Positions 1 through 5,694 of a stretch of DNA of 17,318 nucleotides are shown here, piece after piece (positions within the stretch are counted from its first letter, which is position 1; every line of letters starts with the position of its first letter). The DNA comes from an uncultured Bacteroidales bacterium (GTDB lineage Bacteria; Bacteroidota; Bacteroidia; Bacteroidales; UBA932). The translations under genes were made by a program, and so were the position numbers. The stretch covers positions 1 to 17,318 of the forward strand of contig CAMNQO010000013.1 in the NCBI GenBank assembly GCA_946549475.1, in the 5' to 3' direction. The notes under the pieces were generated by a model, which was given only the letters and a program-made list of their open reading frames with translations, had not been told where the DNA came from and ran no database searches.

Positions 1-108
1 CTGGTCGGCGCTTCGAGCGGGCTGGGCATCGCGGACATCGCCTGTCTGATCGGACGCGAAGAATTTATCCGCCGGGTGGACCGTGCCCGCAATACGCTGG
101 GTGCCTGA
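1..108 (+). CDS. C-terminal end of an unrecognised protein (5' partial)
   Basis: Frame 1 is open from the first base to a TGA at 106-108 and gives 35 residues with the stretch GASSGLGIADIACLIGREE and a basic end (RRVDRARNTLGA). The gene starts outside the window and I do not recognise the family from this fragment. It is not a membrane-spanning end, so it does not look like the UppP undecaprenyl-diphosphatase that often precedes truB in this phylum (family knowledge). The stop codon shares one base with the truB start (TGATG), so the two genes are probably co-transcribed and translationally coupled. Codon use and GC content match the truB gene behind it. Confidence 0.6.
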   Translation: MVGASSGLGIADIACLIGREEFIRRVDRARNTLGA

Positions 109-1076
109 TGGCGGGATTGACGGATTGTGCCGGGCCGGCCGCCGCCGGAAGTCCCTTGCCGGATGGCGGAGGAAAGCCCCTCGTGGCAACGCCGGGCAAG
201 GCCTTTTCAAAGGACATCGGCGACTATCCCGACGGCATCGTCCTGGTCATCGACAAGCCCTGGAGATGGACCTCTGCGGATGTCATCCGCAAGGTCAAAT
301 ACGCCGCTATCCGGCATTTCGGCAAGAAAAATCTCAAAGTCGGACACGCCGGCACCCTCGACCCGCTCGCCGACGGCGTGCTGCTGGTCTGCATCGGTGC
401 TGCCACCAAAAAGGCGGAAGAATACCAGCGGCACGACAAGGAATACCTCACCGACATCGTCTTCGGGGCCACCACGCCCTCCTATGATTTGGAAAAGGAG
501 CCGGACGAGCGCTTTGCGACCGACGGCATCACGGCGGAAAGCGTCGCCGCCGCTTTGGAGGGCTTCAAGGGCGAACAGATGCAGGTGGCTCCCCTGTTCA
601 GCGCCAAGAACATCGACGGCGTCCGGGCCTACGAACTCGCCCGCAAAGCCCTGCGGAAAGGGGAAGCCGTGGACGACAGCCTGATCCGTTCCTCCTGCAT
701 CGTCATCAGCCGTCTGGACTTGCTCGACTTCGGGCCCTACGAGCCTGTCACAGCCGGAGCCCCGGCCGACGCCGTGCCTGCCCCTGAAGCCGCCGCAACC
801 GCGACGCCCATCCCCGCATCCGCGAAGAAAAATCCCCTTCGCGACGCCTCCTCCCGCATCCATGTCGCCGACACGACAGACCTGCACGGCTGTCCCCGCG
901 CCACCCTGCGCATCCGTTGCAGCAAAGGCACCTACATCCGCGCCCTCGCACGCGACCTCGGTGAAGCCCTCGGCAGCGGCGCCTTCATCAGCCGCCTCCG
1001 CCGCACCGCCAGCGGAGACTTCACCCTGAAGGCCGCCCTCACCCTCGACCAGGCCCTTGCCCTCTTCGGCGAATGA
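108..1076 (+). CDS. truB: tRNA pseudouridine(55) synthase TruB
   Basis: Converts uridine 55 of tRNA to pseudouridine in the T-loop. The TruB catalytic core starts near residue 43 with VLVIDKP and has the signature HAGTLDPLADGVL, where Asp85 is the expected catalytic aspartate. The C-terminal part has the family stretch CSKGTYIRALARDLGEAL. At 322 residues it is longer than the usual 230-300. About 40 extra residues precede the core, and an Ala/Pro-rich stretch at about residues 212-250 interrupts the region between the catalytic half and the C-terminal strand. The ATG at 108 was chosen because it overlaps the upstream stop; a GTG at 183 would give a more ordinary N-terminus. The gene converges with the minus-strand accessory block. 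Confidence 0.93.
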   Translation: MAGLTDCAGPAAAGSPLPDGGGKPLVATPGKAFSKDIGDYPDGIVLVIDKPWRWTSADVIRKVKYAAIRHFGKKNLKVGHAGTLDPLADGVLLVCIGAATKKAEEYQRHDKEYLTDIVFGATTPSYDLEKEPDERFATDGITAESVAAALEGFKGEQMQVAPLFSAKNIDGVRAYELARKALRKGEAVDDSLIRSSCIVISRLDLLDFGPYEPVTAGAPADAVPAPEAAATATPIPASAKKNPLRDASSRIHVADTTDLHGCPRATLRIRCSKGTYIRALARDLGEALGSGAFISRLRRTASGDFTLKAALTLDQALALFGE

Positions 1077-1105
1077 CCTTGATAGAGAAACAGAAGATCG
1101 AGGTC
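1075..1105. terminator. Inverted repeat between convergent truB and ATPase genes
   Basis: GACCTTGAT (1075-1083) and ATCGAGGTC (1097-1105) can pair over 9 bases with one G-T wobble and a 13-base loop. It spans the junction where two convergent genes end, and each arm overlaps one stop codon. There is no T-run on either side, so a role in termination is an inference from position only. Confidence 0.3.
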
Positions 1106-2252
1106 AAATACCACCGCCGGCATATACCCTGCGAATCCAGAAAGAAAAAAACCTGTTGGTAATGGAGTACGTACTGTTTTCTCTTGTTACCGTTTCGTTT
1201 TCATAGAGAATTTTGAGTGCACTCTGAACAGTACTCGGGCTTTTCAAGGCATTGCGACGGACAAAATCCATCGAAGTCGGGGCGCTCACTTTTCCTTCAC
1301 GGGCAATCGCAATCAGCAGTGCCTTCTGACTTTGGGCGATATTGCTAAACCGCTCTTCAAAACCACGGCTGCCGATAGAAACGACATAATCAAAGATGCC
1401 GTCCACGCTGGCTACAGTAGCCTCGTCTCCGGAAGACATCCGGCCATATAATTCATTCAAAATATGCTGTACATACCAAGTATGGCCTTCAAGTTTGTCA
1501 TAAATTCTGTCAAAACAGTCCCGCCCAAGGGATTTGCCGGCTTCGGCAAAAAGATTGGCGGCGAATGGATAATAAAGATCTTTGTCAATCGCATCCAGAT
1601 ACAAGGGAACGCAGCTCATATAAAACGGCTCCGAGGGATTGTTGAAAATTTTATCCATCATACGCCGCTTGCTTCCCGAGAAAATAAAATAGGTATTCTT
1701 ACACTTCTGCACATAGGTTCTGAGAAGTTCAAGGACATTTTCTTCGGGAAAGTCTGCGATTTGTTGAAACTCATCCACTGCAACCAGGCACGGCGTTTCC
1801 GACGATTCAAGATAAGAAAAAATCTCTTCCAGGCTATCCCTCGGGCGTTCAATATCCCCCAACGCCAAATCAAAACGGAACTGTCCGGTCACATGATCGA
1901 GTTTGAAGCCGGGCCTCAAGGACTGCACCATTTGGAAAAAACGCTCCAAACGCTTCTTACCCGCTGATTTCAAACTATCCGTAATCGTACGGCCTAAAAA
2001 CAAAATCATCTCGGAAAGGGAATTCGCCGCATACAAATCAATACTGAATGTACGAAATCTCGACGCGATTACCTTCTGTGCAAAGACATGGGAAACCAAA
2101 CCGGACTTCCCCATACGACGGGGAGAAATCAAGACCGTATTTCTGCCATTGAGAATGTTGGCAATCAATGCATCCGTCTCAAATCTCCTGTCACAAAAAT
2201 ACTTATCGGACACATAATCGCTTGTAATAATAAACGGATTCAGCGGGCTCAT
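1104..2252 (-). CDS. STAND/archaeal-type P-loop ATPase with C-terminal winged helix
   Basis: Resembles the ATPase_2/AAA-like ATP-binding proteins that are common, often multicopy and usually of unknown target in Bacteroidales. Counting from the ATG at 2252 (382 residues), the N-terminus NPFIITSDYVSDKYFCDR is typical of the family. The Walker A motif SPRRMGKS is at residues 43-50 and Walker B LVAVDE ends at Asp160-Glu161. A sensor-like FSGSKRRMM follows. The C-terminal about 80 residues look like a winged helix ending in ITNRFFSFWIRR. A TTG at 2270 would add six residues, but it lies inside the predicted promoter, so ATG is preferred. The gene is monocistronic and visibly AT-richer than truB. 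The relatives are linked to mobile regions and to signalling or defence in STAND proteins generally, but its own target is unknown. Confidence 0.82.
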   Translation of the reverse strand: MSPLNPFIITSDYVSDKYFCDRRFETDALIANILNGRNTVLISPRRMGKSGLVSHVFAQKVIASRFRTFSIDLYAANSLSEMILFLGRTITDSLKSAGKKRLERFFQMVQSLRPGFKLDHVTGQFRFDLALGDIERPRDSLEEIFSYLESSETPCLVAVDEFQQIADFPEENVLELLRTYVQKCKNTYFIFSGSKRRMMDKIFNNPSEPFYMSCVPLYLDAIDKDLYYPFAANLFAEAGKSLGRDCFDRIYDKLEGHTWYVQHILNELYGRMSSGDEATVASVDGIFDYVVSIGSRGFEERFSNIAQSQKALLIAIAREGKVSAPTSMDFVRRNALKSPSTVQSALKILYENETVTRENSTYSITNRFFSFWIRRVYAGGGI

Positions 2253-2267
2253 AACGATTATTTTTCG

Positions 2268-2299
2268 CAAAGATAAACAAGCCCCATGAATTATACAAA
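2268..2299 (-). promoter_or_regulatory. Predicted Bacteroidota promoter for the ATPase gene
   Basis: On the minus strand, TTTG (2296-2299) is followed after 20 bases by TATCTTTG (2268-2275), matching the Bacteroidota -33 TTG / -7 TAnnTTTG pattern. Transcription should start near 2261, leaving about 9 bases before the ATG at 2252. This excludes the upstream TTG as start codon. Confidence 0.65.
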
Positions 2300-2339
2300 T
2301 ATAAATTACCTAAAATCGAATAATTTGATTGTAGATAAT

Positions 2340-2378
2340 GACAAAGCGCGGCTGCGACGCCGCCCTGCTCGAGATAGC
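2340..2378. repeat. 39-base imperfect direct repeat, copy 1
   Basis: Identical at 29 of 39 positions, without gaps, to 4848-4886 in the same orientation. The best-conserved parts are CGCCGCCCT and TCGAGATAGC. This copy is non-coding and starts immediately after the hepT stop codon. In copy 2 the same bases carry the last codons of the phosphatase gene. The two copies bracket the MntA-HepT and HipSTB modules. On the minus strand it can form a small GCGGC/GCCGC hairpin, so a terminator is an alternative reading. Confidence 0.5.
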
Positions 2379-2726
2379 TCAGCGTGAAGAATTGGCCAAA
2401 AGGTCATCGACCTCTTCTTTCAACTGGGGAAGGTCGTTGATGACGATTTTCCACATTACATCATCCGTAACGGCCGCATAGTCGTGAATGACACGATTCC
2501 GTGTTGCAATAATGGCTCTGGCATTGGTAATTTCAATGTCCGGATGATTCTTGAGAATCTTGTTGACGGCTTCGCCTATGATACCGACATTTCTTTCGAT
2601 GGCCCTGCGAAGCATCAAATTACTACAATATTCATCAAAACGCCGTGGAACGACATCAAAGAACGACTGCACCTCATTGATGGCAGTCGAGATATCAAAC
2701 AAGTGTGCCTTAAGATGCCGATCCAT
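2379..2726 (-). CDS. hepT: HEPN-domain RNase toxin, HepT family (DUF86)
   Basis: A 115-residue helical HEPN protein. The HepT signature RX4HXY is present as RNRVIHDY (Arg76, His81, Tyr83). In studied MntA-HepT systems (for example Shewanella) the Arg and His are RNase residues and the Tyr is the residue AMPylated by the MNT partner to silence the toxin. The N-terminal half includes LRRAIERNVGIIGEAVNKI, typical of the family. The start overlaps the mntA stop by 17 bases, the usual tight coupling for this pair. Length and motif are normal, so it looks intact. Codon use is AT-richer than the backbone. The 39-base repeat begins directly after its stop codon. Confidence 0.9.
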   Translation of the reverse strand: MDRHLKAHLFDISTAINEVQSFFDVVPRRFDEYCSNLMLRRAIERNVGIIGEAVNKILKNHPDIEITNARAIIATRNRVIHDYAAVTDDVMWKIVINDLPQLKEEVDDLLANSSR

Positions 2727-3024
2727 AGATAAGTCGCTTTGTCTCGTCCAATTCTTCCTTGAAATAAGGGTTTTTTACGGCTTCGTATTCAACCAAATCG
2801 ACATCCCGCTTAAGCAGATCCTCAAGCGCAAACTTGAAACTGAAATAATTATCTCCGTAAATGGACAAGGGAAGAGCCTCCTTGTCGAAGATGACCGTAA
2901 AATCAACATCACTCCCCTTGCTGAAGCGGTCCGAAAGAACCGAGCCGAAGACATACAACTGCAAAACCTTATGCTTTTCGCACAAGGCGACAATTTGTGC
3001 CATATTGCGTTTAATCAACCGCAT
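2710..3024 (-). CDS. mntA: MNT-domain nucleotidyltransferase antitoxin, MntA family
   Basis: A 104-residue minimal nucleotidyltransferase. The motif GSX10DXD is intact: Gly27-Ser28, ten residues, then Asp39-Val40-Asp41, and a third acidic residue is likely Asp76 in RDVDLVEY. In characterised MntA-HepT systems this enzyme transfers AMP from ATP to the HepT tyrosine and so neutralises it. It is first in a two-gene unit with hepT and overlaps it by 17 bases. The ATG at 3024 gives the usual family N-terminus ahead of LYVFGS. The predicted transcription start is only a base or so upstream, so the message may be leaderless; an in-frame ATG at 3003 is the alternative. Nothing is missing compared with the family. 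Confidence 0.88.
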   Translation of the reverse strand: MRLIKRNMAQIVALCEKHKVLQLYVFGSVLSDRFSKGSDVDFTVIFDKEALPLSIYGDNYFSFKFALEDLLKRDVDLVEYEAVKNPYFKEELDETKRLIYGSAS

Positions 3025-3031
3025 AACAAGA

Positions 3032-3062
3032 CAAAAGTAAAAAAAACAAATAGAAATGCAAA
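3032..3062 (-). promoter_or_regulatory. Predicted promoter of mntA-hepT
   Basis: On the minus strand, TTTG (3059-3062) and TACTTTTG (3032-3039) are separated by 19 bases, a good Bacteroidota -33/-7 pair. The -33 element lies inside a 15-base near-palindrome (3058-3072, arms GCAAA/TTTGC around ATTAA), which could be an operator. The predicted start of transcription is almost at the first ATG. Confidence 0.6.
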
Positions 3063-3124
3063 ATTAATTTGCCCATTGCCGCGAAAACGATAGGGAGGTA
3101 TGAGAAGAAGTGCGAAGGGTAAGC

Positions 3125-3145
3125 GTCTCCATCTAAAATGGAGAC
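3125..3145. repeat. Perfect 8-base inverted repeat (hairpin)
   Basis: GTCTCCAT, CTAAA, ATGGAGAC. The two arms are fully complementary. A TTTT run follows on the plus strand, so it is shaped like a plus-strand terminator, but no plus-strand gene is seen here to end. It occurs once in the window. Confidence 0.55.
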
Positions 3146-3175
3146 TTTTGACACTGACGGACATAGAATGAGGCC

Positions 3176-3196
3176 TGCGGGAAGCGACGCTCCGCA
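3176..3196 (-). terminator. Possible terminator hairpin of the hip transcript
   Basis: The arms TGCGG and CCGCA, extended by AG/CT, form a GC-rich hairpin about 45 bases downstream of the hipB stop codon on the minus strand. No U-tract follows, so termination is only inferred. Confidence 0.3.
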
Positions 3197-3240
3197 AACC
3201 GAGACATTGTCCCGGGATGGCGGGGGCGGTAGTTATAAGA

Positions 3241-3447
3241 TTAATCCATCACCGATTTCGGACGAAGGCTCCACTCCATCCCCATCGTATGTGCCAGTTT
3301 AAGCAAGACAGACAAGGAAGGATTGGCTCGTCCGCGCTCAATGGCAACAATCGTATTGACGGCAACACCCGAAAATTCGGAGAGTTCCTGTTGCGTAAGA
3401 CCCAGTTTCTTCCGTTGGTTTCTCAGTTGTTCAGCGACCTTTTCCAT
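3241..3447 (-). CDS. hipB: HipB-like helix-turn-helix antitoxin/repressor
   Basis: A 68-residue XRE-type DNA-binding protein. A single HTH_3 domain covers about residues 4-58, with LGLTQQELSEFSGVAVNTI as the helix-turn-helix and IERGRANPSLSVLLKLA behind it. It starts 5 bases after the hipT stop, so it is the last gene of a hipS-hipT-hipB unit. In characterised HipBA and HipBST systems HipB represses its own operon and binds the kinase. The order known for E. coli O127 HipBST is B-S-T, so having the repressor last is unusual (from memory of that system). The likely DNA target is the pair of TCACAAYATATTG sites upstream of hipS. Confidence 0.87.
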   Translation of the reverse strand: MEKVAEQLRNQRKKLGLTQQELSEFSGVAVNTIVAIERGRANPSLSVLLKLAHTMGMEWSLRPKSVMD

Positions 3448-3452
3448 ACATC

Positions 3453-4403
3453 TTATTGCATCGTTGACAAACGGTATTCATAGGCATTCCTGTATGCCTG
3501 CCTACTCTCGCCAGACAGACTACTGGCCTCAATCAAATCTCCGACTTGCGGATACGCGTTCGCAAAGAAGCACAACTCCCGCTGAAGCATCCTTTCCGGA
3601 ATACCAATCCGGTGGCCGAAGCGTTCAAACATCGGACGGCCAATAGGAGTTGTATCCAAGACAGGCGTCCCCTCCTTGAACAAGCCTTTGTCCAATGCAA
3701 AAATAGGAGATGGGATGTGCATCAGCGTATTCAATAAATCGTAACCGGGCGACAGACGGTAAAAACCCCGTCCGTCATCCAACAATGAAAAATTCTTGAG
3801 ATGGGCATCCGCATTGCAAAACAGGTAATTGAAAAGGACAAAACGAAAGAATGTCAGCAATTCTATCTGCACGGCCGGACAATAGCGGGCAATCCATTCA
3901 GCGCAGTGCTCATAACTAAAGCGATACTTATAATCTTCTCCCGAATTAGCCCTGCTAAGACCGGCAATGGAAGCCAAGTCTTCCATCGCAGCTTTTCTCC
4001 CGTTCGGAAGATAATCAAATCGACGAGTCAGATAAGCCGGCGTCCCATCCCCAAACCAGACCAATCCGTGTGCAGCGACGGACAAGCGATAGACCTTATG
4101 CGCGATTTGCATCGTCAAATGCTCATTGGCCGGCATGTCTTCCCGATGATAGAAGCGATAATCTGTCGGAATCGGCTTTAGAATATACCTTCCCGGCTCA
4201 CCGCTGCGGGCAAACCGCAAAACACCGCCGTCCTCAACCATCGAGTACTTTGTCTGCGCACCGGAAATGGACAAACGGCCGGACCCTTCTACGAGCAGGC
4301 GACTCACTTCCTCGCTTCCATCCAATGACGGGTAGGGAAGAATAGAGGATACTTTCTTCCCGTCAAACAAAGATTGGAGTTCTTGTCTTGAGAATGGTTT
4401 CAT
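3453..4403 (-). CDS. hipT: HipT-like serine/threonine kinase toxin (HipA kinase core)
   Basis: A 316-residue HipA-family kinase that lacks the N-terminal subdomain-1, which is supplied by the separate HipS gene. The Gly-rich loop region reads LSISGAQTKYSM (Ser45-Ile46-Ser47), matching the position of the autophosphorylated serines in HipA/HipT. A probable ATP-binding lysine is Lys76 in RYILKP. The catalytic loop is FCNADAHLKNFSLL with Asp199 as the catalytic base. The metal-binding motif is GYDLLNT with Asp222. Known relatives phosphorylate aminoacyl-tRNA synthetases (GltX for HipA, TrpS for HipT) and halt translation; which one is hit here cannot be read from sequence. ATGA overlap with hipS implies coupled translation. 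All key residues are present, so the kinase is probably active. Confidence 0.9.
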   Translation of the reverse strand: MKPFSRQELQSLFDGKKVSSILPYPSLDGSEEVSRLLVEGSGRLSISGAQTKYSMVEDGGVLRFARSGEPGRYILKPIPTDYRFYHREDMPANEHLTMQIAHKVYRLSVAAHGLVWFGDGTPAYLTRRFDYLPNGRKAAMEDLASIAGLSRANSGEDYKYRFSYEHCAEWIARYCPAVQIELLTFFRFVLFNYLFCNADAHLKNFSLLDDGRGFYRLSPGYDLLNTLMHIPSPIFALDKGLFKEGTPVLDTTPIGRPMFERFGHRIGIPERMLQRELCFFANAYPQVGDLIEASSLSGESRQAYRNAYEYRLSTMQ

Positions 4404-4720
4404 CGCGCCCGTACCGTCACATTTCCAATCGTATCATAAGCAGCCGTCGCCAACAGCAAGCCGAAATCATCATCGGGACTCAAATGATGGAGCCTTTCCT
4501 GCCAATTCCGGTTGCCTCCCTCTGACAGCAGGTTGCTGAAAAAGGGGAACAAGATATCAGACTCGTAGGGTTCTTCCCGAACGGGCATAGCCAGACAAAC
4601 CGGAAGGACATTCCCTGCCCGTACATAGTCTTCGTCATAAACGAAACTGTAACCACCCCCCTCCTCTTCGCTCAACATACCGGCAAAAACGCCATTGACA
4701 TAGACTTCAGCAATACGCAT
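4400..4720 (-). CDS. hipS: HipS-like protein (HipA N-terminal subdomain, Couple_hipA)
   Basis: A 106-residue protein equivalent to the N-terminal subdomain-1 of full-length HipA. It has YVNGVFAGMLSEEEGGGYSF and, further on, FPFFSNLLSEGGNR, the counterpart of the HipA FFEGLLPEG segment. It ends with DDDFGLLLATAAYDTIGNV, as HipA does before its kinase core. In the characterised tripartite HipBST system HipS, not HipB, neutralises the kinase HipT; the same role is inferred here. It is first in the unit, its TGA overlaps the hipT ATG by 4 bases (ATGA), and the promoter with two putative operators lies directly upstream. No sign of truncation: the split falls at the natural domain boundary. Confidence 0.87.
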   Translation of the reverse strand: MRIAEVYVNGVFAGMLSEEEGGGYSFVYDEDYVRAGNVLPVCLAMPVREEPYESDILFPFFSNLLSEGGNRNWQERLHHLSPDDDFGLLLATAAYDTIGNVTVRAR

Positions 4721-4723
4721 AAC

Positions 4724-4736
4724 TCACAATATATTG
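4724..4736. promoter_or_regulatory. Putative HipB operator O1
   Basis: TCACAATATATTG, containing the perfect 10-base palindrome CAATATATTG (4727-4736). It lies between the predicted transcription start and the hipS ATG. It matches the site at 4785-4797 at 12 of 13 bases. Assignment to HipB is inferred from position and symmetry. Confidence 0.45.
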
Positions 4737-4747
4737 GTATTTCGGGA

Positions 4748-4778
4748 CAAATATAAAGCAAATCACTCTCAAAAACAA
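4748..4778 (-). promoter_or_regulatory. Predicted hipSTB promoter
   Basis: On the minus strand, TTG (4776-4778) and TATATTTG (4748-4755) are separated by 20 bases, an excellent match to the Bacteroidota -33/-7 pattern. The start of transcription is expected near 4741, about 20 bases before the hipS ATG at 4720. Confidence 0.7.
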
Positions 4779-4784
4779 GCAAAA

Positions 4785-4797
4785 TCACAACATATTG
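4785..4797. promoter_or_regulatory. Putative HipB operator O2
   Basis: TCACAACATATTG, 12 of 13 bases identical to the site at 4724-4736 and in the same orientation, 61 bases apart centre to centre. It abuts the -33 element of the hip promoter on its upstream side, so a repressor bound at both sites could bridge the promoter. Confidence 0.4.
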
Positions 4798-4847
4798 CGA
4801 TTTTCCCGCTACCGCATCAAGAAGACGCGAGTGCTGGAAAGCAAATC

Positions 4848-4886
4848 GACAAGATGCGACCCTGTCGCCGCCCTATTCGAGATAGC
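4848..4886. repeat. 39-base imperfect direct repeat, copy 2
   Basis: Ungapped match of 29/39 to 2340-2378. This copy covers the last four codons and the TAG of the phosphatase gene plus about 25 bases beyond it. On the minus strand it forms a GCGAC/GTCGC hairpin with a 3-base loop just after the stop codon, so it may also act as the terminator of the long operon. See copy 1. Confidence 0.5.
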
Positions 4887-5694
4887 GGTCGCGGAGGGTG
4901 GCCTGGTCGTATTCGGAGACGAGGAGGATGTCCCGGAGATAGTCCTGCATCGAGCCGTATTTGCGGTCGATGAGGTCGAGGGCGTCGATAAAGTACGCCT
5001 CGTTGGCCCCCACCAGCGAATTGACCACCGTCAGTTCGGCCTCTCCGCCGCCGAGGGAAAGGATGTACCGCGTCGCCTTCTCGATTTCGGACGCAAAGGC
5101 TTCGTTGGTGATGCGGTAGTCCGCCAGCACCGTCTCGCGGGAGGCGCCGAGCGCGAAAAGGATGAATGCCGTTCCCAATCCGGTCCGGTCCTTGCCCTGC
5201 GAACAATGCCACAGAATGGCCCCGTCCGGCGTCGAGAGTATCTTCTGAAAGAAAACAGCATACTGCAACTGGGTGTATTCGCTGTCCACCATGCCGACAT
5301 ACATCGAACGGGCAAACTCCTGCACATAAGGATGCGAAGCGCCCCGCGTGACAAAATCCCGGAATCCCCGGATGCCCGTCCCCTGCAATTCATCCATACT
5401 GATCTGCGCCTTTACCGGATCGAGCGTCGGCAGAAAAAAGTACTCCGCCCCCTCGACCGGCCGGTCGGGAGACTGACGGACTTCCATTTCCATGCGGAAA
5501 TCAAAATCCACTGCCAGACGAAACTCCTCGTTCAGACGCCGCAAATCGGCATCCGACGCCCGGCCCAGATCACCGCAGCGCAGCAGCCGGCCGGCCTTGA
5601 CCTTCCGGCCATCCTCCATCACATATCCCTTCAACTCCCGGGCATTGGGAATCGAATCCATCCGGATAGATTGGGAAGCGAATGACGGATGCAT
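4873..5694 (-). CDS. Protein tyrosine/lipid phosphatase with CX5R motif (Y_phosphatase3 type)
   Basis: A 273-residue phosphatase of the dual-specificity/lipid-like class. The P-loop HCSQGKDRTG gives the nucleophile Cys164 and the phosphate-binding Arg170. The N-terminal GYVMEDGRKVKAGRLLRCGDL is the typical start of the family, followed by a likely general-acid region. No signal peptide is seen, so it should be cytoplasmic. Family members hydrolyse phosphotyrosine, phosphoserine or phosphoinositides; the substrate here cannot be told. It is the last gene of the ten-gene operon, its ATG overlapping the STAS gene stop (TAATG). This neighbourhood suggests, as inference only, a signalling role with the RsbW/STAS pair. 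The 3' end lies within the 39-base repeat. Confidence 0.86.
   Translation of the reverse strand: MHPSFASQSIRMDSIPNARELKGYVMEDGRKVKAGRLLRCGDLGRASDADLRRLNEEFRLAVDFDFRMEMEVRQSPDRPVEGAEYFFLPTLDPVKAQISMDELQGTGIRGFRDFVTRGASHPYVQEFARSMYVGMVDSEYTQLQYAVFFQKILSTPDGAILWHCSQGKDRTGLGTAFILFALGASRETVLADYRITNEAFASEIEKATRYILSLGGGEAELTVVNSLVGANEAYFIDALDLIDRKYGSMQDYLRDILLVSEYDQATLRDRYLE

Larger units (their letters stand above)
3063..3240. other. Intergenic stretch with two hairpins; possible dispersed repeat
   Basis: A 178-base stretch between mntA and hipB with no convincing gene. It holds a perfect 8-base inverted repeat GTCTCCAT/ATGGAGAC (3125-3132 and 3138-3145, loop CTAAA), with TTTT following on the plus strand. 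A second hairpin has arms TGCGG/CCGCA (3176-3180 and 3192-3196). The second is placed to end the hip transcript, though no T-run follows on the minus strand. GC content is higher here than in the genes on either side. Dense hairpins between two independent modules suggest a terminator region or a copy of a repeated element. Confidence 0.4.

Noticed and set aside
932..1123. Small minus-strand frame over the truB end
   Set aside because: Antisense to the conserved TruB C-terminus and overlapping the ATPase stop; no support.
2998..3009. CATATTGCG at the start of mntA resembling the hip operator O2 region
   Set aside because: Nine shared bases in AT-rich DNA within a coding sequence, without the TCACAA half; likely chance.
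3125..3145. Possible CRISPR repeat or array
   Set aside because: The inverted repeat occurs once, with no regularly spaced copies and no cas genes in the window.
3241..4720. Frameshifted full-length HipA gene
   Set aside because: HipS and HipT meet in an ATGA overlap at the natural subdomain boundary, each with proper start and stop, matching known split HipST proteins.
4734..4872. Possible small gene upstream of hipS on the plus strand
   Set aside because: Frames here cover the hip promoter, the operators and the phosphatase 3' end, with no homology or start context; it is regulatory DNA.
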